Below are positions 9,379-19,293 of a stretch of 50,258 nucleotides of DNA, piece after piece; the first letter of the stretch is position 1, and the number at the start of each line of letters is the position of its first letter. Both the position numbers and the translations under genes were made by a program. The stretch comes from Actinomyces ruminicola (GTDB lineage Bacteria; Actinomycetota; Actinomycetes; Actinomycetales; Actinomycetaceae). The notes beneath the pieces are model-generated. The model was not told the origin of the DNA. It saw nothing but the letters and a program-made list of their open reading frames with translations, and did not search any database. Where the stretch lies: NCBI RefSeq assembly GCF_900103885.1, contig NZ_FNIM01000018.1:1-50258 (forward strand), written 5' to 3'.

Positions 9379-10146
9379 TCAGCCCTGGCTCGGGTAACGG
9401 GCCACGTCGCGGCCCTGGACGCGCACGTAGGCGTAGGTGGTCATCAGGGCGACCAGCGGGCCGGTAACGATCCAGCCGATCACGGTGACGGCTCCGGCGA
9501 GGTGCAGCAGGAAGCCGACCAGCGCGAAGGGTACCAGCACACCGACGTTATCCGACAGCAGGCGCATCGAGTAGCGCATGGCGGCGGTCGCCTCCAGGTT
9601 GTGCTCGACGGCGGCGTACTGGACGAAGGTGAACAGGTAGTACAGGATGATTCCGGGGATGATCAGGAAGATGGCGCCGAGTCCGATGGCCAGACTCGAC
9701 AGGATGAGGGCTAGGAGGGTCTGTCCGAAGTTCGGGAAGGTGAAGAAGTCCTTGAAGTCCGCCTTCCGGCCGGAGGAGGTGAGCAAGGCGACATGCGCCA
9801 GCACGACGGGGCTGATGAGCGTGGCGATGAAGGAGATGATGCCGCCGCCCGGAATGCCCAAGCCGTAGTGGTACTCGACGCCGTTGAGCGTGAAGGATGC
9901 CTCCGCACCCAATCGGCCGAGGATCGTCCAGAGGCCGAATCCGACCAGCAGCACGACGGCGTTGTCGGCGATACGCGACCACGCCCACGACATCCCGTCG
10001 CCCACGGAGACGCCGGGTTGAGCCGGAGGTGTGTAGCCGTAGGGCTGGGCGGCGTTGGGCTGCGGCGCACCGTAGCCGTAGGGCTGTCCGGCGCCCGGGT
10101 AGCCGTTGTTCTGGGGTGGCCCGTAACCGGGCGTGCCTGTGCTCAT
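9379..10146 (-). CDS. Multi-pass membrane protein with Pro/Gly/Tyr-rich N-terminus
   Basis: Unrecognised integral membrane protein of 255 aa. The first ~50 residues are Gly/Pro/Tyr/Gln-rich (repeated QPYGYG/PQPNAAQPYGY elements) and presumably cytosolic and disordered. Five or six hydrophobic segments follow, beginning VVLLVGFGLWTILG and including AIGLGAIFLIIPGIILYYLF, a pattern seen in YciC/DUF975-like and glycerophosphodiesterase-associated membrane proteins. The motif FLIIPGIxxYY is typical of that broad group. The ATG at 10146 is chosen because MSTGTPGYG begins the low-complexity region; the upstream in-frame codons do not look like protein. Function unknown; no operon partner. Confidence 0.75.
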   Translation of the reverse strand: MSTGTPGYGPPQNNGYPGAGQPYGYGAPQPNAAQPYGYTPPAQPGVSVGDGMSWAWSRIADNAVVLLVGFGLWTILGRLGAEASFTLNGVEYHYGLGIPGGGIISFIATLISPVVLAHVALLTSSGRKADFKDFFTFPNFGQTLLALILSSLAIGLGAIFLIIPGIILYYLFTFVQYAAVEHNLEATAAMRYSMRLLSDNVGVLVPFALVGFLLHLAGAVTVIGWIVTGPLVALMTTYAYVRVQGRDVARYPSQG

Positions 10147-10225
10147 GCCTCCAGGATGCCAAATCGACACCTTGTATGTCCCGCCAGAGCACTGTGGAGG
10201 CCGCCACGCGGTCAGCCCGACACGC

Positions 10226-10414
10226 TCATGTCCGCACGCCGGCGCGGGCCCCTTCATCTCGCGTCATTCCCAGGAATACTGCGATCCACTCCCGGATACT
10301 GGCGAGTACCTCGCCGTCGACGGCCCCCGTGACTGCATTCACCCGTTCACGGGAGACCGCTCGCATCTGCTCGGTAAGCGTCCAGCCATCGCGGCTTGGC
10401 CCCCGGCGAGCCGA
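10226..10414 (-). pseudogene. Relic of a MazF/PemK-type toxin (C-terminal 62 codons)
   Basis: The minus frame that ends at the TGA at 10226-10228 reads ...GWTLTEQMRAVSRERV, then TGAVDGEVLASIREWIAVFL. This is the pattern of MazF C-termini (TEQxRTVSRERL, then a helix ending WLxxFL). A TGA at 10415-10417 precedes it, there is no start codon with a ribosome site, and the RNase core is missing, so it is a decayed fragment. The surrounding gene-free stretch 10147-10475 holds nothing else that I can identify. It directly borders the two-gene cassette at 10476-11334, suggesting a turnover site for toxin-antitoxin-like genes. Confidence 0.6.
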
Positions 10415-10475
10415 TCAGTCGGGGCTCATGTTTTGGGGCCGGGCATCAATAGCGGGCTAGCCGTTGCTCATCGGT

Positions 10476-11165
10476 CTACGAATCCGCACCAAGAGCGTCG
10501 AGCGCATTGCGGGCAGTGTCAGGATCGTCTCGAATGGCACTGGCAAGCTGAATGTGTCGCCAGGCGATGCGTCCTTCAACGAGCGCATCCGACCAGCCGT
10601 CAACCGTGTCTATGCCGAACTCCTTGACAATGAGTTCAAGGACATCCTCCAAACACGGGCGAAACCTCATGCCGCCTAGGGGAAAGTGAATCATGTGCAG
10701 TCCACGGGGAGATGCCGGATCCAAGTCCTTTTTCCTAGATGGCTGCGAGCGAGCTTTGTCGGAGACATACAAGGCGTGCAGGAGGTCGTCCCGGTGGCCG
10801 TAAACCTGCAAGTGCGACGTGGGTACATTGGCCGAGGCCGGATGCGCCATGTAGTCATACCGGAAGAAGGGTTCAGATCGCTTGGACATCCCTCGAACCT
10901 GCACCGATGACTGCTCGGTACGCAGAAAACTTCCGTCACTCGACAGCTGAAGCCGATACTTCAGATCGAGCAGCAGCGGCCGCCCGCTAACACGAGCAAC
11001 AACCGGGGCCTCCTCATCGGTACGAAGTGTGACGCTGCGCCCTCCTTCACGCTGGCGGACAATAAGCACATCGTCAGGCCCAATACCGTCGAGAGTCCGC
11101 CGCAAGAGATCTTGTACCTCCTGCGCGAAGGAATTCGCCTGCTTACGAAGCGAGTCGGGTGTCAT
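10476..11165 (-). CDS. Uncharacterised 229-aa protein, second gene of a two-gene cassette
   Basis: I do not recognise the family with confidence. The protein begins with a helical segment (SLRKQANSFAQEVQDLLRRT), has a beta-rich middle with RPLLLDLKYRLQLSSDG and FFRYDYM, then an apparent core of LHMIHFPLGGMRFRPCLEDVL followed by a Trp/Arg-rich helix (WRHIQLASAIRDDPDTA). The HFPLGG and FRPCLED motifs look like an active-site or binding core. The ATG at 11165 overlaps the upstream small gene by 23 nt, indicating translational coupling. Small gene first and larger gene second, next to a MazF relic and in less GC-rich DNA, is the usual look of a toxin-antitoxin pair. That reading is inference. Confidence 0.6.
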   Translation of the reverse strand: MTPDSLRKQANSFAQEVQDLLRRTLDGIGPDDVLIVRQREGGRSVTLRTDEEAPVVARVSGRPLLLDLKYRLQLSSDGSFLRTEQSSVQVRGMSKRSEPFFRYDYMAHPASANVPTSHLQVYGHRDDLLHALYVSDKARSQPSRKKDLDPASPRGLHMIHFPLGGMRFRPCLEDVLELIVKEFGIDTVDGWSDALVEGRIAWRHIQLASAIRDDPDTARNALDALGADS

Positions 11166-11334
11166 GGCTGAGGTAGTCGAGGTCTTCAAGCTCATCCAGC
11201 AGCGCCTGCTCGCGTGGAAGCAGCAGCCCGGCCTCACACCGCTCCTGGAACTCGGATGTCGAGACAATTTGTCTGATCTCCGACCGTCGTTCCTGCAGCT
11301 GCTCATCGGTGAAGGTCTCGTACCTAATGGCCAT
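11143..11334 (-). CDS. Small 63-aa acidic helical protein, first gene of the cassette (antitoxin-like)
   Basis: Short charged protein with a coiled, helical look (YETFTDEQLQERRSEIRQIV ... LPREQALLDELEDLDYL). The ATG at 11334 is favoured over the GTG at 11340 because AGGAGAGG stands 6-8 nt upstream of the ATG. The 3' end overlaps the next gene by 23 nt. No DNA-binding motif is obvious. Size, charge and gene order fit an antitoxin or small partner for the 229-aa protein, but the assignment rests on architecture alone. Confidence 0.55.
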   Translation of the reverse strand: MAIRYETFTDEQLQERRSEIRQIVSTSEFQERCEAGLLLPREQALLDELEDLDYLSHDTRLAS

Positions 11335-11475
11335 CCGCACCCTCTCCTATCACGCGCAGACGGCTCCCAAACTTCAGCGTCTCACATCCATCGGGCAAAC
11401 ACCAGGGCTTCCCCGGTTCCAAATGCACGAGTCGAAGACCATACACCGCAGCACTGACACCCGATCGAATGCTGT

Positions 11476-12759
11476 TCAGTCCGTCAGCGCCCGGGTCACC
11501 GTGTCGGCCATGAGCCGCCCGCGCAGGGTCAGCACGGCGCGGCCGGCCATGGCGGCAGCGCCATCGAGCAGGCCCTGTGCCACGAACTGGCCCACCACGG
11601 GCACGAGTCGCCGCGGGGTGCCCGACGGCGTCGTCTCCTCCCCCGGCCGTGCCAGGCTCGACAGCTCCAGGCCTTCGCGCATCCGAATCCCCAGCATGAC
11701 CCGCTCCAGCTCGCGCGCTGGGGCATCCACCGCCTCGTGTCCGGCCACGGGCAGCCGCCCGGCCGCCACCTGCCCGGCCCAGGCTACCGGGTGCTTGATG
11801 TTCCACAGGCGCACGTCCCCCAGGTGGCTGTGCGCCCCCGGGCCGGCACCCCACCAGTCCCAGTCGCGCCAGTAGGCCTGGTTGTGCAGGCACGCGTGCC
11901 CGGGCCGCGCCCAGTTGGAGATCTCGTACCACTCGTATCCGGCCCGCCCCAGCACGGCATCTGCCAGTTCGTACTTAGCGGCCTCGTCGTCGTCGGTGGG
12001 CAGGGGCAGTTCGCCGCGGCTCACCTGCGCCCACATGCGGGTGCCCTCCTCGATCACCAGGGCGTAGGCGCTCAGGTGGTCCGGGCCGATCTCCACCGCC
12101 GCGTCCAGGGAGCGGCGCCAGTCCTCCAGGGACTCCCCCGGGGTCCCGTAGATCAGGTCCAGGCTGGTCTCCAATCCGACGCCCCGCGCCCATGCCACCA
12201 CCTGCAGCACCCGCTCGGGGGTGTGGGCGCGGTCCAGGGTGCGCAGCACGTGCGGCACCGACGACTGCATGCCGAAGGACACTCGGGTGAAGCCGGCCTG
12301 CGCCAAGGCGGCCAGGTAGCGCTCGTCGACGGTCTCCGGGTTGGCCTCCGTGGTCACCTCCGCCCCTGCGACCAGCCCCCAGGTCTCCCGGACCAGGGTC
12401 AGCATGCGGGCGAGGTCCCCGGCGGGCAGCATGGTGGGGGTGCCACCGCCGACGAACACGGTGCGGGCCGCCCTTCCGGGCAGGCCGGTCCGGTCCATGG
12501 CCGCCCGGGCCAGGCGCAGTTCGACGGCGAGCGTGTCCACGTAGTCGCTCGCCGACGCCCCGCCGCCCATGGCCAGGTTCGTGTAGGTGTTGAAGTCGCA
12601 GTAGCCGCAGCGCACCCGGCAGTAGGGCACGTGCAGGTACACCGAGAACGGCCGCTCCCGCAGCGTCTCCTCCTCGGTGCCCGACGACGTCGCCCGGACC
12701 TGTGCGGGCAACTCGCCCGCTCCGGGCAGTGGCTCCCCCTCCGGCTGCCGCGGGCTCAT
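11476..12759 (-). CDS. hemW: Radical SAM heme chaperone HemW (coproporphyrinogen-III-oxidase-like)
   Basis: Radical SAM protein of 427 aa. The CxxxCxxC cluster is C47/C51/C54 in YCRVRCGYCDF. FVGGGTPTMLP, EANPETVDERYLAALAQAG, RVSFGMQS and DLIYGTPGESLEDW are HemW/HemN signatures. HemW-type proteins carry CNYCDF-like clusters with Phe after the third Cys, as here, rather than the extra cysteine of HemN; HemW inserts heme into respiratory enzymes and lacks coproporphyrinogen oxidase activity. The start codon overlaps the trmB stop (ATGA at 12756-12759), so the two are coupled. It is the last gene of the leftward lepA-MOSC-trmB-hemW run, a neighbourhood common near lepA in actinobacteria. Confidence 0.92.
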   Translation of the reverse strand: MSPRQPEGEPLPGAGELPAQVRATSSGTEEETLRERPFSVYLHVPYCRVRCGYCDFNTYTNLAMGGGASASDYVDTLAVELRLARAAMDRTGLPGRAARTVFVGGGTPTMLPAGDLARMLTLVRETWGLVAGAEVTTEANPETVDERYLAALAQAGFTRVSFGMQSSVPHVLRTLDRAHTPERVLQVVAWARGVGLETSLDLIYGTPGESLEDWRRSLDAAVEIGPDHLSAYALVIEEGTRMWAQVSRGELPLPTDDDEAAKYELADAVLGRAGYEWYEISNWARPGHACLHNQAYWRDWDWWGAGPGAHSHLGDVRLWNIKHPVAWAGQVAAGRLPVAGHEAVDAPARELERVMLGIRMREGLELSSLARPGEETTPSGTPRRLVPVVGQFVAQGLLDGAAAMAGRAVLTLRGRLMADTVTRALTD

Positions 12760-13664
12760 ACTGCGGGTGCCTCGCGCCGGGGCGGCACCCAGATCTCCCC
12801 GGTGCGCACCGCGGTCAGGTCACGGATGGTGCGCCCGGCCCGGATGCCCTTGTCCTCGAAGCGGGTCATCACCCGCCCCGCATAGCGTTGCGACCAGCCG
12901 CCCCGCACACCTGCGGGAGAGCCGGGGTCAGGGCCGTTGCCGAGGCTGCCCTCCTCGGCAGTGTCCATTCCCAGGTCGGGGCGCGCCCCGGCGTCGGGGA
13001 AACGGAAGTAGGGGCCGGTGGAGTCGGCCTCAATGCCCTCGGGCAGGGCGGAGACCTCCTCCAGCACGTCGCGCATCTGCCAGGCGTAGTCCGCCCAGTC
13101 GGTGGCCAGCCGCCACACTCCGCCCGGGCGCAGCACGCGGGCCACCGAGTCGGCGAAGGCGGGCGTGACCAGGCGACGCTTGCGGTGCCGGGGCTTGCGC
13201 CACGGGTCGGGGAAGAACACCCACACCTCGCTGGCACAGCCCACCGGCAGGGCCGTGGCCAGCAGCTGGGCGGCGTCGGCAGGCACCACCCGCAGGTTGC
13301 GCAGCCCCGCCCGCGCCGCGCCCTGAACAATCCGGGCGATGGCGGTCTCCCAGGCCTCCACGGCCAAGTGGTCGACCCCCGGGTGGGCGGCGGCGTGGGC
13401 GAGGATCGCCTCCCCCGCTCCGGAGCCGACCTCCACGATCAGCGGACGCAGCTGCCCGACGTGTCCGAAGACGGCGGCCGGGTCCAGGCGGAAGGCCGGA
13501 TCGACGGTGCGGATCGCATCTGCGCGCGGCACGTCGATGACGTACCGGTCCCCGTAGCGCTCCAGAGCACGGACCTGTGAGTCGGTCAGACGGCCGCCGG
13601 CACGCGAGTAGGAGCGCACTCGGGCATGGATCGCGTGTGACCGGGGAGGATGCTGCTGCGGCAC
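12756..13664 (-). CDS. trmB: tRNA (guanine-46-N7)-methyltransferase TrmB
   Basis: Makes m7G46 in the variable loop of tRNA using SAM. The SAM site is IVEVGSGAGEAILAHA, followed by VEAWETAIARIV; the substrate signature VFFPDPWRKPRHRKRRLV and the late TRFEDKGIRAG are diagnostic. At 302 aa it is longer than most TrmB proteins owing to a Gly/Asp/Pro-rich insertion near 225-255 between the Rossmann core and the final FEDKG motif. It overlaps hemW by 4 nt. The first Met has the run PQQHPPRSHAIHARVRSYSRAGGRL, a basic extension that may be partly untranslated. Confidence 0.94.
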   Translation of the reverse strand: MPQQHPPRSHAIHARVRSYSRAGGRLTDSQVRALERYGDRYVIDVPRADAIRTVDPAFRLDPAAVFGHVGQLRPLIVEVGSGAGEAILAHAAAHPGVDHLAVEAWETAIARIVQGAARAGLRNLRVVPADAAQLLATALPVGCASEVWVFFPDPWRKPRHRKRRLVTPAFADSVARVLRPGGVWRLATDWADYAWQMRDVLEEVSALPEGIEADSTGPYFRFPDAGARPDLGMDTAEEGSLGNGPDPGSPAGVRGGWSQRYAGRVMTRFEDKGIRAGRTIRDLTAVRTGEIWVPPRREAPAV

Positions 13665-13743
13665 GGGACTGTTTCCTCCTGCTTATGTGCTCACTGCATT
13701 GCTGGTGATTGCGACGGCGGTTGACGAGCGGGGCGCACCCGGC

Positions 13744-14613
13744 TCAGCCGACCGGCTCATGGGCGGCGGCCTGCACGTACTTCTTGGTGAAGGGGGCGAT
13801 CACGCAGTTGCCGAAGGCCTCGGAGTTCAGCAGCGCCTGGGCATCGCGCGGGTCGTGGTGGGCGAACCAGCGGGTACAGGTGACTCGGTGCCCCGGCGAG
13901 CTGAGCACCCGCACCTCGTCGCCGATGCTCACCGTTCCCTCCTTCAGGACGGCCAGGTAGACGCCCACCCGGTTGCGGGAGGAGAAGACCTCCACCCAGT
14001 CACCGCGGCCGACCCCGCGCGCAAAAGTGGGACAGGGGTTGCGCACCCCGGTGACCCGCGCCCTCAGCCCGTCACCGCGGGGATCGCCGATGGACAGGAC
14101 GGCGCCGAGTTCGACGTCGTCTATGCCCCCGGCCGGGCCCGGTTCAATCACCAGGTTCTCCCCCAGCGCGCCGGGTCGGACACCGCCCAGCACCTTCGAC
14201 CAGTAACGCACCTCTGCCCCATCCATGGCGTACAGGGCCTTATGGAGGCCGCCGTGGTGAGCGCGGTCCGCCTGCTGATCGAGGACGATCCCGAGCCGGT
14301 TGACAGCCGCCGGCCCGTCCAGAGGCGCCTTGTGGATGGCGGATACGCCCGCCTCCCCGGCGTCAGGGCGCAGCCGGGACACCGCGCACACGGCAGTCAG
14401 CGAACCCACCAGATCACCCTCGTGGAAGGGAGAGGGTTCGTCACGGTGACGTCCGTCGGCACCAGCGTGGAGCCGCCCCAGGCGCCGCGCGAGTGGGGCG
14501 GTCAGCTTCAGGCCAGAGCCGTCGTCGGCCAGCGCGCCCTGAACCGTGCCGGAGGTGACCGGCACGCCGTCGATCTGCTCCGGGGCCCGCTCGTGACCGC
14601 TTGTCTCACTCAT
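13744..14613 (-). CDS. MOSC domain-containing protein (YiiM-like)
   Basis: MOSC (molybdenum cofactor sulfurase C-terminal) domain protein of 289 aa. ALYAMDGAEVRYWSKVLGG plus GALGENLVIEPG is the YiiM-type signature, and RNPCPTFARGVG carries the conserved Cys of the MOSC fold. YiiM relatives use molybdenum cofactor to reduce N-hydroxylated purines; whether that applies here is inferred. Unusually, about 75 residues precede the HKAPL start of the MOSC core (rich in Gly, Asp and Arg). It is co-directional between lepA and trmB with gaps of about 80 bp on each side. Confidence 0.82.
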   Translation of the reverse strand: MSETSGHERAPEQIDGVPVTSGTVQGALADDGSGLKLTAPLARRLGRLHAGADGRHRDEPSPFHEGDLVGSLTAVCAVSRLRPDAGEAGVSAIHKAPLDGPAAVNRLGIVLDQQADRAHHGGLHKALYAMDGAEVRYWSKVLGGVRPGALGENLVIEPGPAGGIDDVELGAVLSIGDPRGDGLRARVTGVRNPCPTFARGVGRGDWVEVFSSRNRVGVYLAVLKEGTVSIGDEVRVLSSPGHRVTCTRWFAHHDPRDAQALLNSEAFGNCVIAPFTKKYVQAAAHEPVG

Positions 14614-14695
14614 CTGTACGCTCCTGACCGCCGTATCCGCCGCTCGCTCACCCTACTGCGAACCATCCGGCCCACCGAGGGGTTTGCGGCTTGCG

Positions 14696-16567
<1,872 letters not shown>

Positions 16568-16693
16568 AGAAGCCTTCCAGGACGGCGCCCTCGGACCTGA
16601 GGCCTGGGCGCAGGACAGAAACCTGCGTCAAGTCTCCCACGTGCCGGGCGGACTGCCGTACCGGCGCGGGTGTGAGACCCGACGGCGGCCCTG

Positions 16694-17266
16694 TCACATG
16701 CCGCCCCCGCGGATCACCAGCCACCCCCGCCCCAGAGGACGCTCAAGAATTAGATCCGCGTTCCCAAAACCAATCATCCACGGAGCGGTCACCCCGCTAA
16801 GATCCACGTCCTCTGCGCCATCAGCATCCGGATCAGCTGTCGGGTAGGCATCAAGGTACTCGCCGTAGTATCCACGGTCCGTAACGTAGTCGCGGATGGC
16901 CTGGTCACTGGCGGTGAACTCAATAACGTAACCCCACCCGCCCGGGATGGCCTCCGCGAAGTTAACCGCCGGCTCCACCGACACCACCTCAGCACCCTCC
17001 GGCAAACTATTGTCCTGCCCAATAGCCAGGATCTCATCCAGGTGCTCCACATCCGCCGGGCACGGAGCCCCCACCTGTACCCCAGCAGCACTCGCCGACG
17101 CAGACGCCCTAGCAGCCGACCGCTCAACCTGAGCGCTCGAAAGGAACAAATAGCCCACACCGAAAAGCACCCAGAACACCCCAATACCCACCAACACGGC
17201 AACCACAACAAGCACCTGCCGACCAGTCACCTCTTCACCACCCACAACCGGACGCTTAACCCTCAC
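16694..17266 (-). CDS. Single-pass membrane protein, tandem paralogue 2 (partner/immunity candidate)
   Basis: 190-aa protein with a short basic cytosolic N-terminus, one long transmembrane helix (residues 17-42, VLVVVAVLVGIGVFWVLFGV), an Ala/Ser linker, and an extracytoplasmic domain with a single Cys (C69 in VGAPCPADVE). It shares nearly all of residues 1-127 and the last 17 (ERPLGRGWLVIRGGG) with the neighbour at 17311-17889, but residues 128-172 are unrelated (GYYGEYLDAYPTADPDADGA). The GTG at 17266 is the positional equivalent of the start in copy 1. The gap upstream preserves a vestige of an effector C-terminus. An immunity or partner protein for the 17886-19292 effector is inference; its location outside the membrane would fit an envelope-acting toxin. 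Confidence 0.75.
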   Translation of the reverse strand: MRVKRPVVGGEEVTGRQVLVVVAVLVGIGVFWVLFGVGYLFLSSAQVERSAARASASASAAGVQVGAPCPADVEHLDEILAIGQDNSLPEGAEVVSVEPAVNFAEAIPGGWGYVIEFTASDQAIRDYVTDRGYYGEYLDAYPTADPDADGAEDVDLSGVTAPWMIGFGNADLILERPLGRGWLVIRGGGM

Positions 17267-17301
17267 GACCCGCTCCCATGCAACACCGAAGACTCACCCA
17301 A
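17263..17301 (-). pseudogene. Vestigial effector C-terminus (about 13 codons)
   Basis: The minus-strand frame that ends at the TGA 17263-17265 reads VLGESSVLHGSGS, nearly identical to the last residues of the 468-aa effector (SGESSVMHGSGS at 17889-17924). The same GTGA overlap with the downstream gene is retained. It is a leftover of a duplicated effector-tail-plus-partner cassette rather than an expressed gene. Confidence 0.75.
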
Positions 17302-17310
17302 CACGCAATG

Positions 17311-17889
17311 TCACCTACCGCCCCCACGGATCACCAGCCACCCCCGACCCAGAGGACGCTCGAGAACCAGAACAGTCTCATGGAGTCTAGTACGCATCGG
17401 ATTCGACACATTCTGCAGGTCAATATCCTCCAGCCCATCAGCCTTCGATACAGGTGTCGCCTCTGAGTGCATTTCGATATTACTACCAGAGACCGCAGTA
17501 TAAGTCTCCGTGTAGTCGCGGATGGCCTGGTCGCTGGCGGTGAACTCAATAACGTACCCCCACCCGCCCGGGTAGGCCTCGGCAAAGTTCACCGCGGGCT
17601 CCACCGACACCACCTCGGCACCCTCCGGCAAACTATCACCCTCGATAGCCAGAATCTCATCCAGGTACTCCACATCCGCCGGACACGGAGCCCCCACCTG
17701 CACCCCCGCAGCACTCGCCGACGCAGACGCCCTAGCCTCCGACCTCTCAACCTGCACACTAGAAAGAAACAAGTACCCCACCGCAAAAAGCACCCAAAAC
17801 ACCCCAATACCCACCAACACGGCAACCACAACAAGCACCTGCCGACCAGTCACCTCCTCACCGGCCAAAACCGGCCGCTTAACCCTCAC
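17311..17889 (-). CDS. Single-pass membrane protein, tandem paralogue 1 (partner/immunity candidate)
   Basis: 192-aa paralogue of the 16694-17266 product: same transmembrane helix (about 17-42), same Ala/Ser linker and Cys, same GGWGYVIEFTASDQAIRDY block and same ERPLGRGWLVIRGGG C-terminus. Its variable segment (TETYTAVSGSNIEMHSEA, then PVSKADGLEDIDLQ) differs entirely. The GTG start overlaps the effector stop codon (GTGA, 17886-17889), so effector and membrane protein are translationally coupled. Cognate immunity or secretion partner of the effector is the simplest reading, but the family is not one I can name. The DNA here is visibly less GC-rich than the housekeeping genes, hinting at transfer. 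Confidence 0.78.
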   Translation of the reverse strand: MRVKRPVLAGEEVTGRQVLVVVAVLVGIGVFWVLFAVGYLFLSSVQVERSEARASASASAAGVQVGAPCPADVEYLDEILAIEGDSLPEGAEVVSVEPAVNFAEAYPGGWGYVIEFTASDQAIRDYTETYTAVSGSNIEMHSEATPVSKADGLEDIDLQNVSNPMRTRLHETVLVLERPLGRGWLVIRGGGR

Positions 17890-19292
17890 GACCCGCTCCC
17901 ATGCATCACCGAAGACTCACCCGACATGTCATACTCCTGAGCCAAACCAGCGCGATGCAGTTCCTGGAGCTGGCTATCTTTAACATTGAAAGGACCGATC
18001 TGCGTCGACTTGTCCCCGTCCCAGTTGTACCGGTCCGCCACGTGAACCCGGTAGTCATAGGAATAGGTCCACTCCGGGTTGTCAGCCGTGGGCGGGTAGA
18101 CCGTGACAGTCCCCTCCGTCGCGTAGTTGCAGCCGCCCGTGGCATAGAACCAGTTCTGATCCTCCTCCGCATCAATGTAGTATCCCCGCCACTCGGTGGT
18201 GAAGGGGTAGGTCACTGGCCCGGTAACACCCGAGGCCTGGGCATCCTTGAGTGCCTCTTTAGTCATCTCCTCAACACGTTCATGCGTTTCCGCAGACAGT
18301 TCGTCGACATCTTCCAGCATGCGGTCGGCGTCCAGTTCCTGCGGTTCCCCGCTGTTCCCCAGGTAGTGCAGCAGGTTTTTTGACGCGTCCGGCCAGTCCG
18401 AGGCCTTGGCGGCCGCGGCGATCATGGCCGCATCGTGGACAAGATGATCAAACGGATCCGCTGGCCGAGCCCCGTATTGCCCGGACCCCTCCTTGGCGGT
18501 ATCCCCCGGATAGACCCAGGGGGTCACCCCCGGCATCTCAGCATGCTCCCCGGGGACCGGGTCGCCGAGCTCTGTCTTGCCCTGCGCCTCAGGATCATCG
18601 TTCCCGCTCCTGCGGTTGCTCTCCGTCTTTCTATCGCTGTCATCCGTCTTCCTGCGGCTGTCCTCTATATCCCGAGGATCAGTCCCCTGCCGCCCCGACC
18701 GGGCCTGGTCCGGACTGTCATAGCTCGATCCAGCCAGGACGGTGGCATAGTCCTCATCGACCTGGGTGGCCAAGGTCAGAGTAGAGGAGACCATCTCCTC
18801 CAGCTCGGCTGCGTGGGCCTGGGCCCGGACGGCCTCCACCATGGCCCCGCCCAGGCCCACGGCGACCATCCTCACCGGGCCTACCGCCGCTGCCACGGCG
18901 CTGCCGGTAGCCTTATCTGCACCGCTGCCGGCCGCCTCGGCCAGGGACACCGAGACCGAACCGTCAGCGCCCAGCGTCAAGTAGGGGTGCTCAGCAGCGA
19001 AGTCCTGGCAGGCCAGTACCCTGCGCCGTACCTGGGTCACGCCCTCGCAGGCGTCGGCGGTGGCACGTGTGAGGACTCCGATCCGCTCGGTCATCTCGGA
19101 GTGAGCGGCTGTGCACCGGTGCAGCGCACCAAGCGCGGCCTCCACGCTGGGGGCCCGCGAGATCACCCGCGAGCTCGCGGCTTGCGCGTCATCCCCCATC
19201 TCCGCCATGGAGGTGTGCAGTCTCCTCAGCCCGTCCGAGGCGTCGGCCAGCGGCTCAGGGTCCCAGGTCAGGACCTCGCTCCACGTCGTCAT
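17886..19292 (-). CDS. ESX/LXG-like putative secreted effector, 468 aa
   Basis: The N-terminus (1-110) is a helical bundle of the WXG100/ESX-substrate type without an N-terminal signal peptide (TTWSEVLTWDPEPLADASDG, heptad-like Ala/Leu/Met pattern). A Gly/Ala-rich hydrophobic stretch (about 120-165) follows, then a hydrophilic, Asp/Arg/Ser-rich linker (about 195-250), and a separate C-terminal domain (about 280-468). That domain ends in the motifs NWFYATGGCNYATEGTVTVY, YDYRVHVADRYNWDGDKST, LHRAGLAQEYDMSGES. Similar C-terminal segments follow ESX-type N-termini in other actinobacterial proteins, as I recall, but its activity is unknown to me. It starts 1 bp after the WXG-like gene and overlaps the membrane-partner gene by 4 nt, so all three form one operon. 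Confidence 0.72.
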   Translation of the reverse strand: MTTWSEVLTWDPEPLADASDGLRRLHTSMAEMGDDAQAASSRVISRAPSVEAALGALHRCTAAHSEMTERIGVLTRATADACEGVTQVRRRVLACQDFAAEHPYLTLGADGSVSVSLAEAAGSGADKATGSAVAAAVGPVRMVAVGLGGAMVEAVRAQAHAAELEEMVSSTLTLATQVDEDYATVLAGSSYDSPDQARSGRQGTDPRDIEDSRRKTDDSDRKTESNRRSGNDDPEAQGKTELGDPVPGEHAEMPGVTPWVYPGDTAKEGSGQYGARPADPFDHLVHDAAMIAAAAKASDWPDASKNLLHYLGNSGEPQELDADRMLEDVDELSAETHERVEEMTKEALKDAQASGVTGPVTYPFTTEWRGYYIDAEEDQNWFYATGGCNYATEGTVTVYPPTADNPEWTYSYDYRVHVADRYNWDGDKSTQIGPFNVKDSQLQELHRAGLAQEYDMSGESSVMHGSGS

Positions 19293-19293
19293 C

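Larger units (their letters stand above)
16689..17931. repeat. Tandem duplication, unit about 623 bp
   Basis: Two copies (about 16689-17308 and 17305-17931), offset by 623 bp, cover the paralogous membrane-protein genes and the last ~12 codons of the effector. Flanks are highly similar, with a run of more than 50 identical bases across the TM-encoding part (17170-17231 and 17793-17854), while the inner part (about 16745-16890 versus 17365-17515) is unrelated. Confidence 0.85.

Noticed and set aside
18083..18118. Colicin-M-like reading of the effector C-terminus (DRYNWDGDKS versus DxYDx5HR)
   Set aside because: Only the D-x-Y part matches; the His-Arg pair of the lipid-II phosphatase site is absent.
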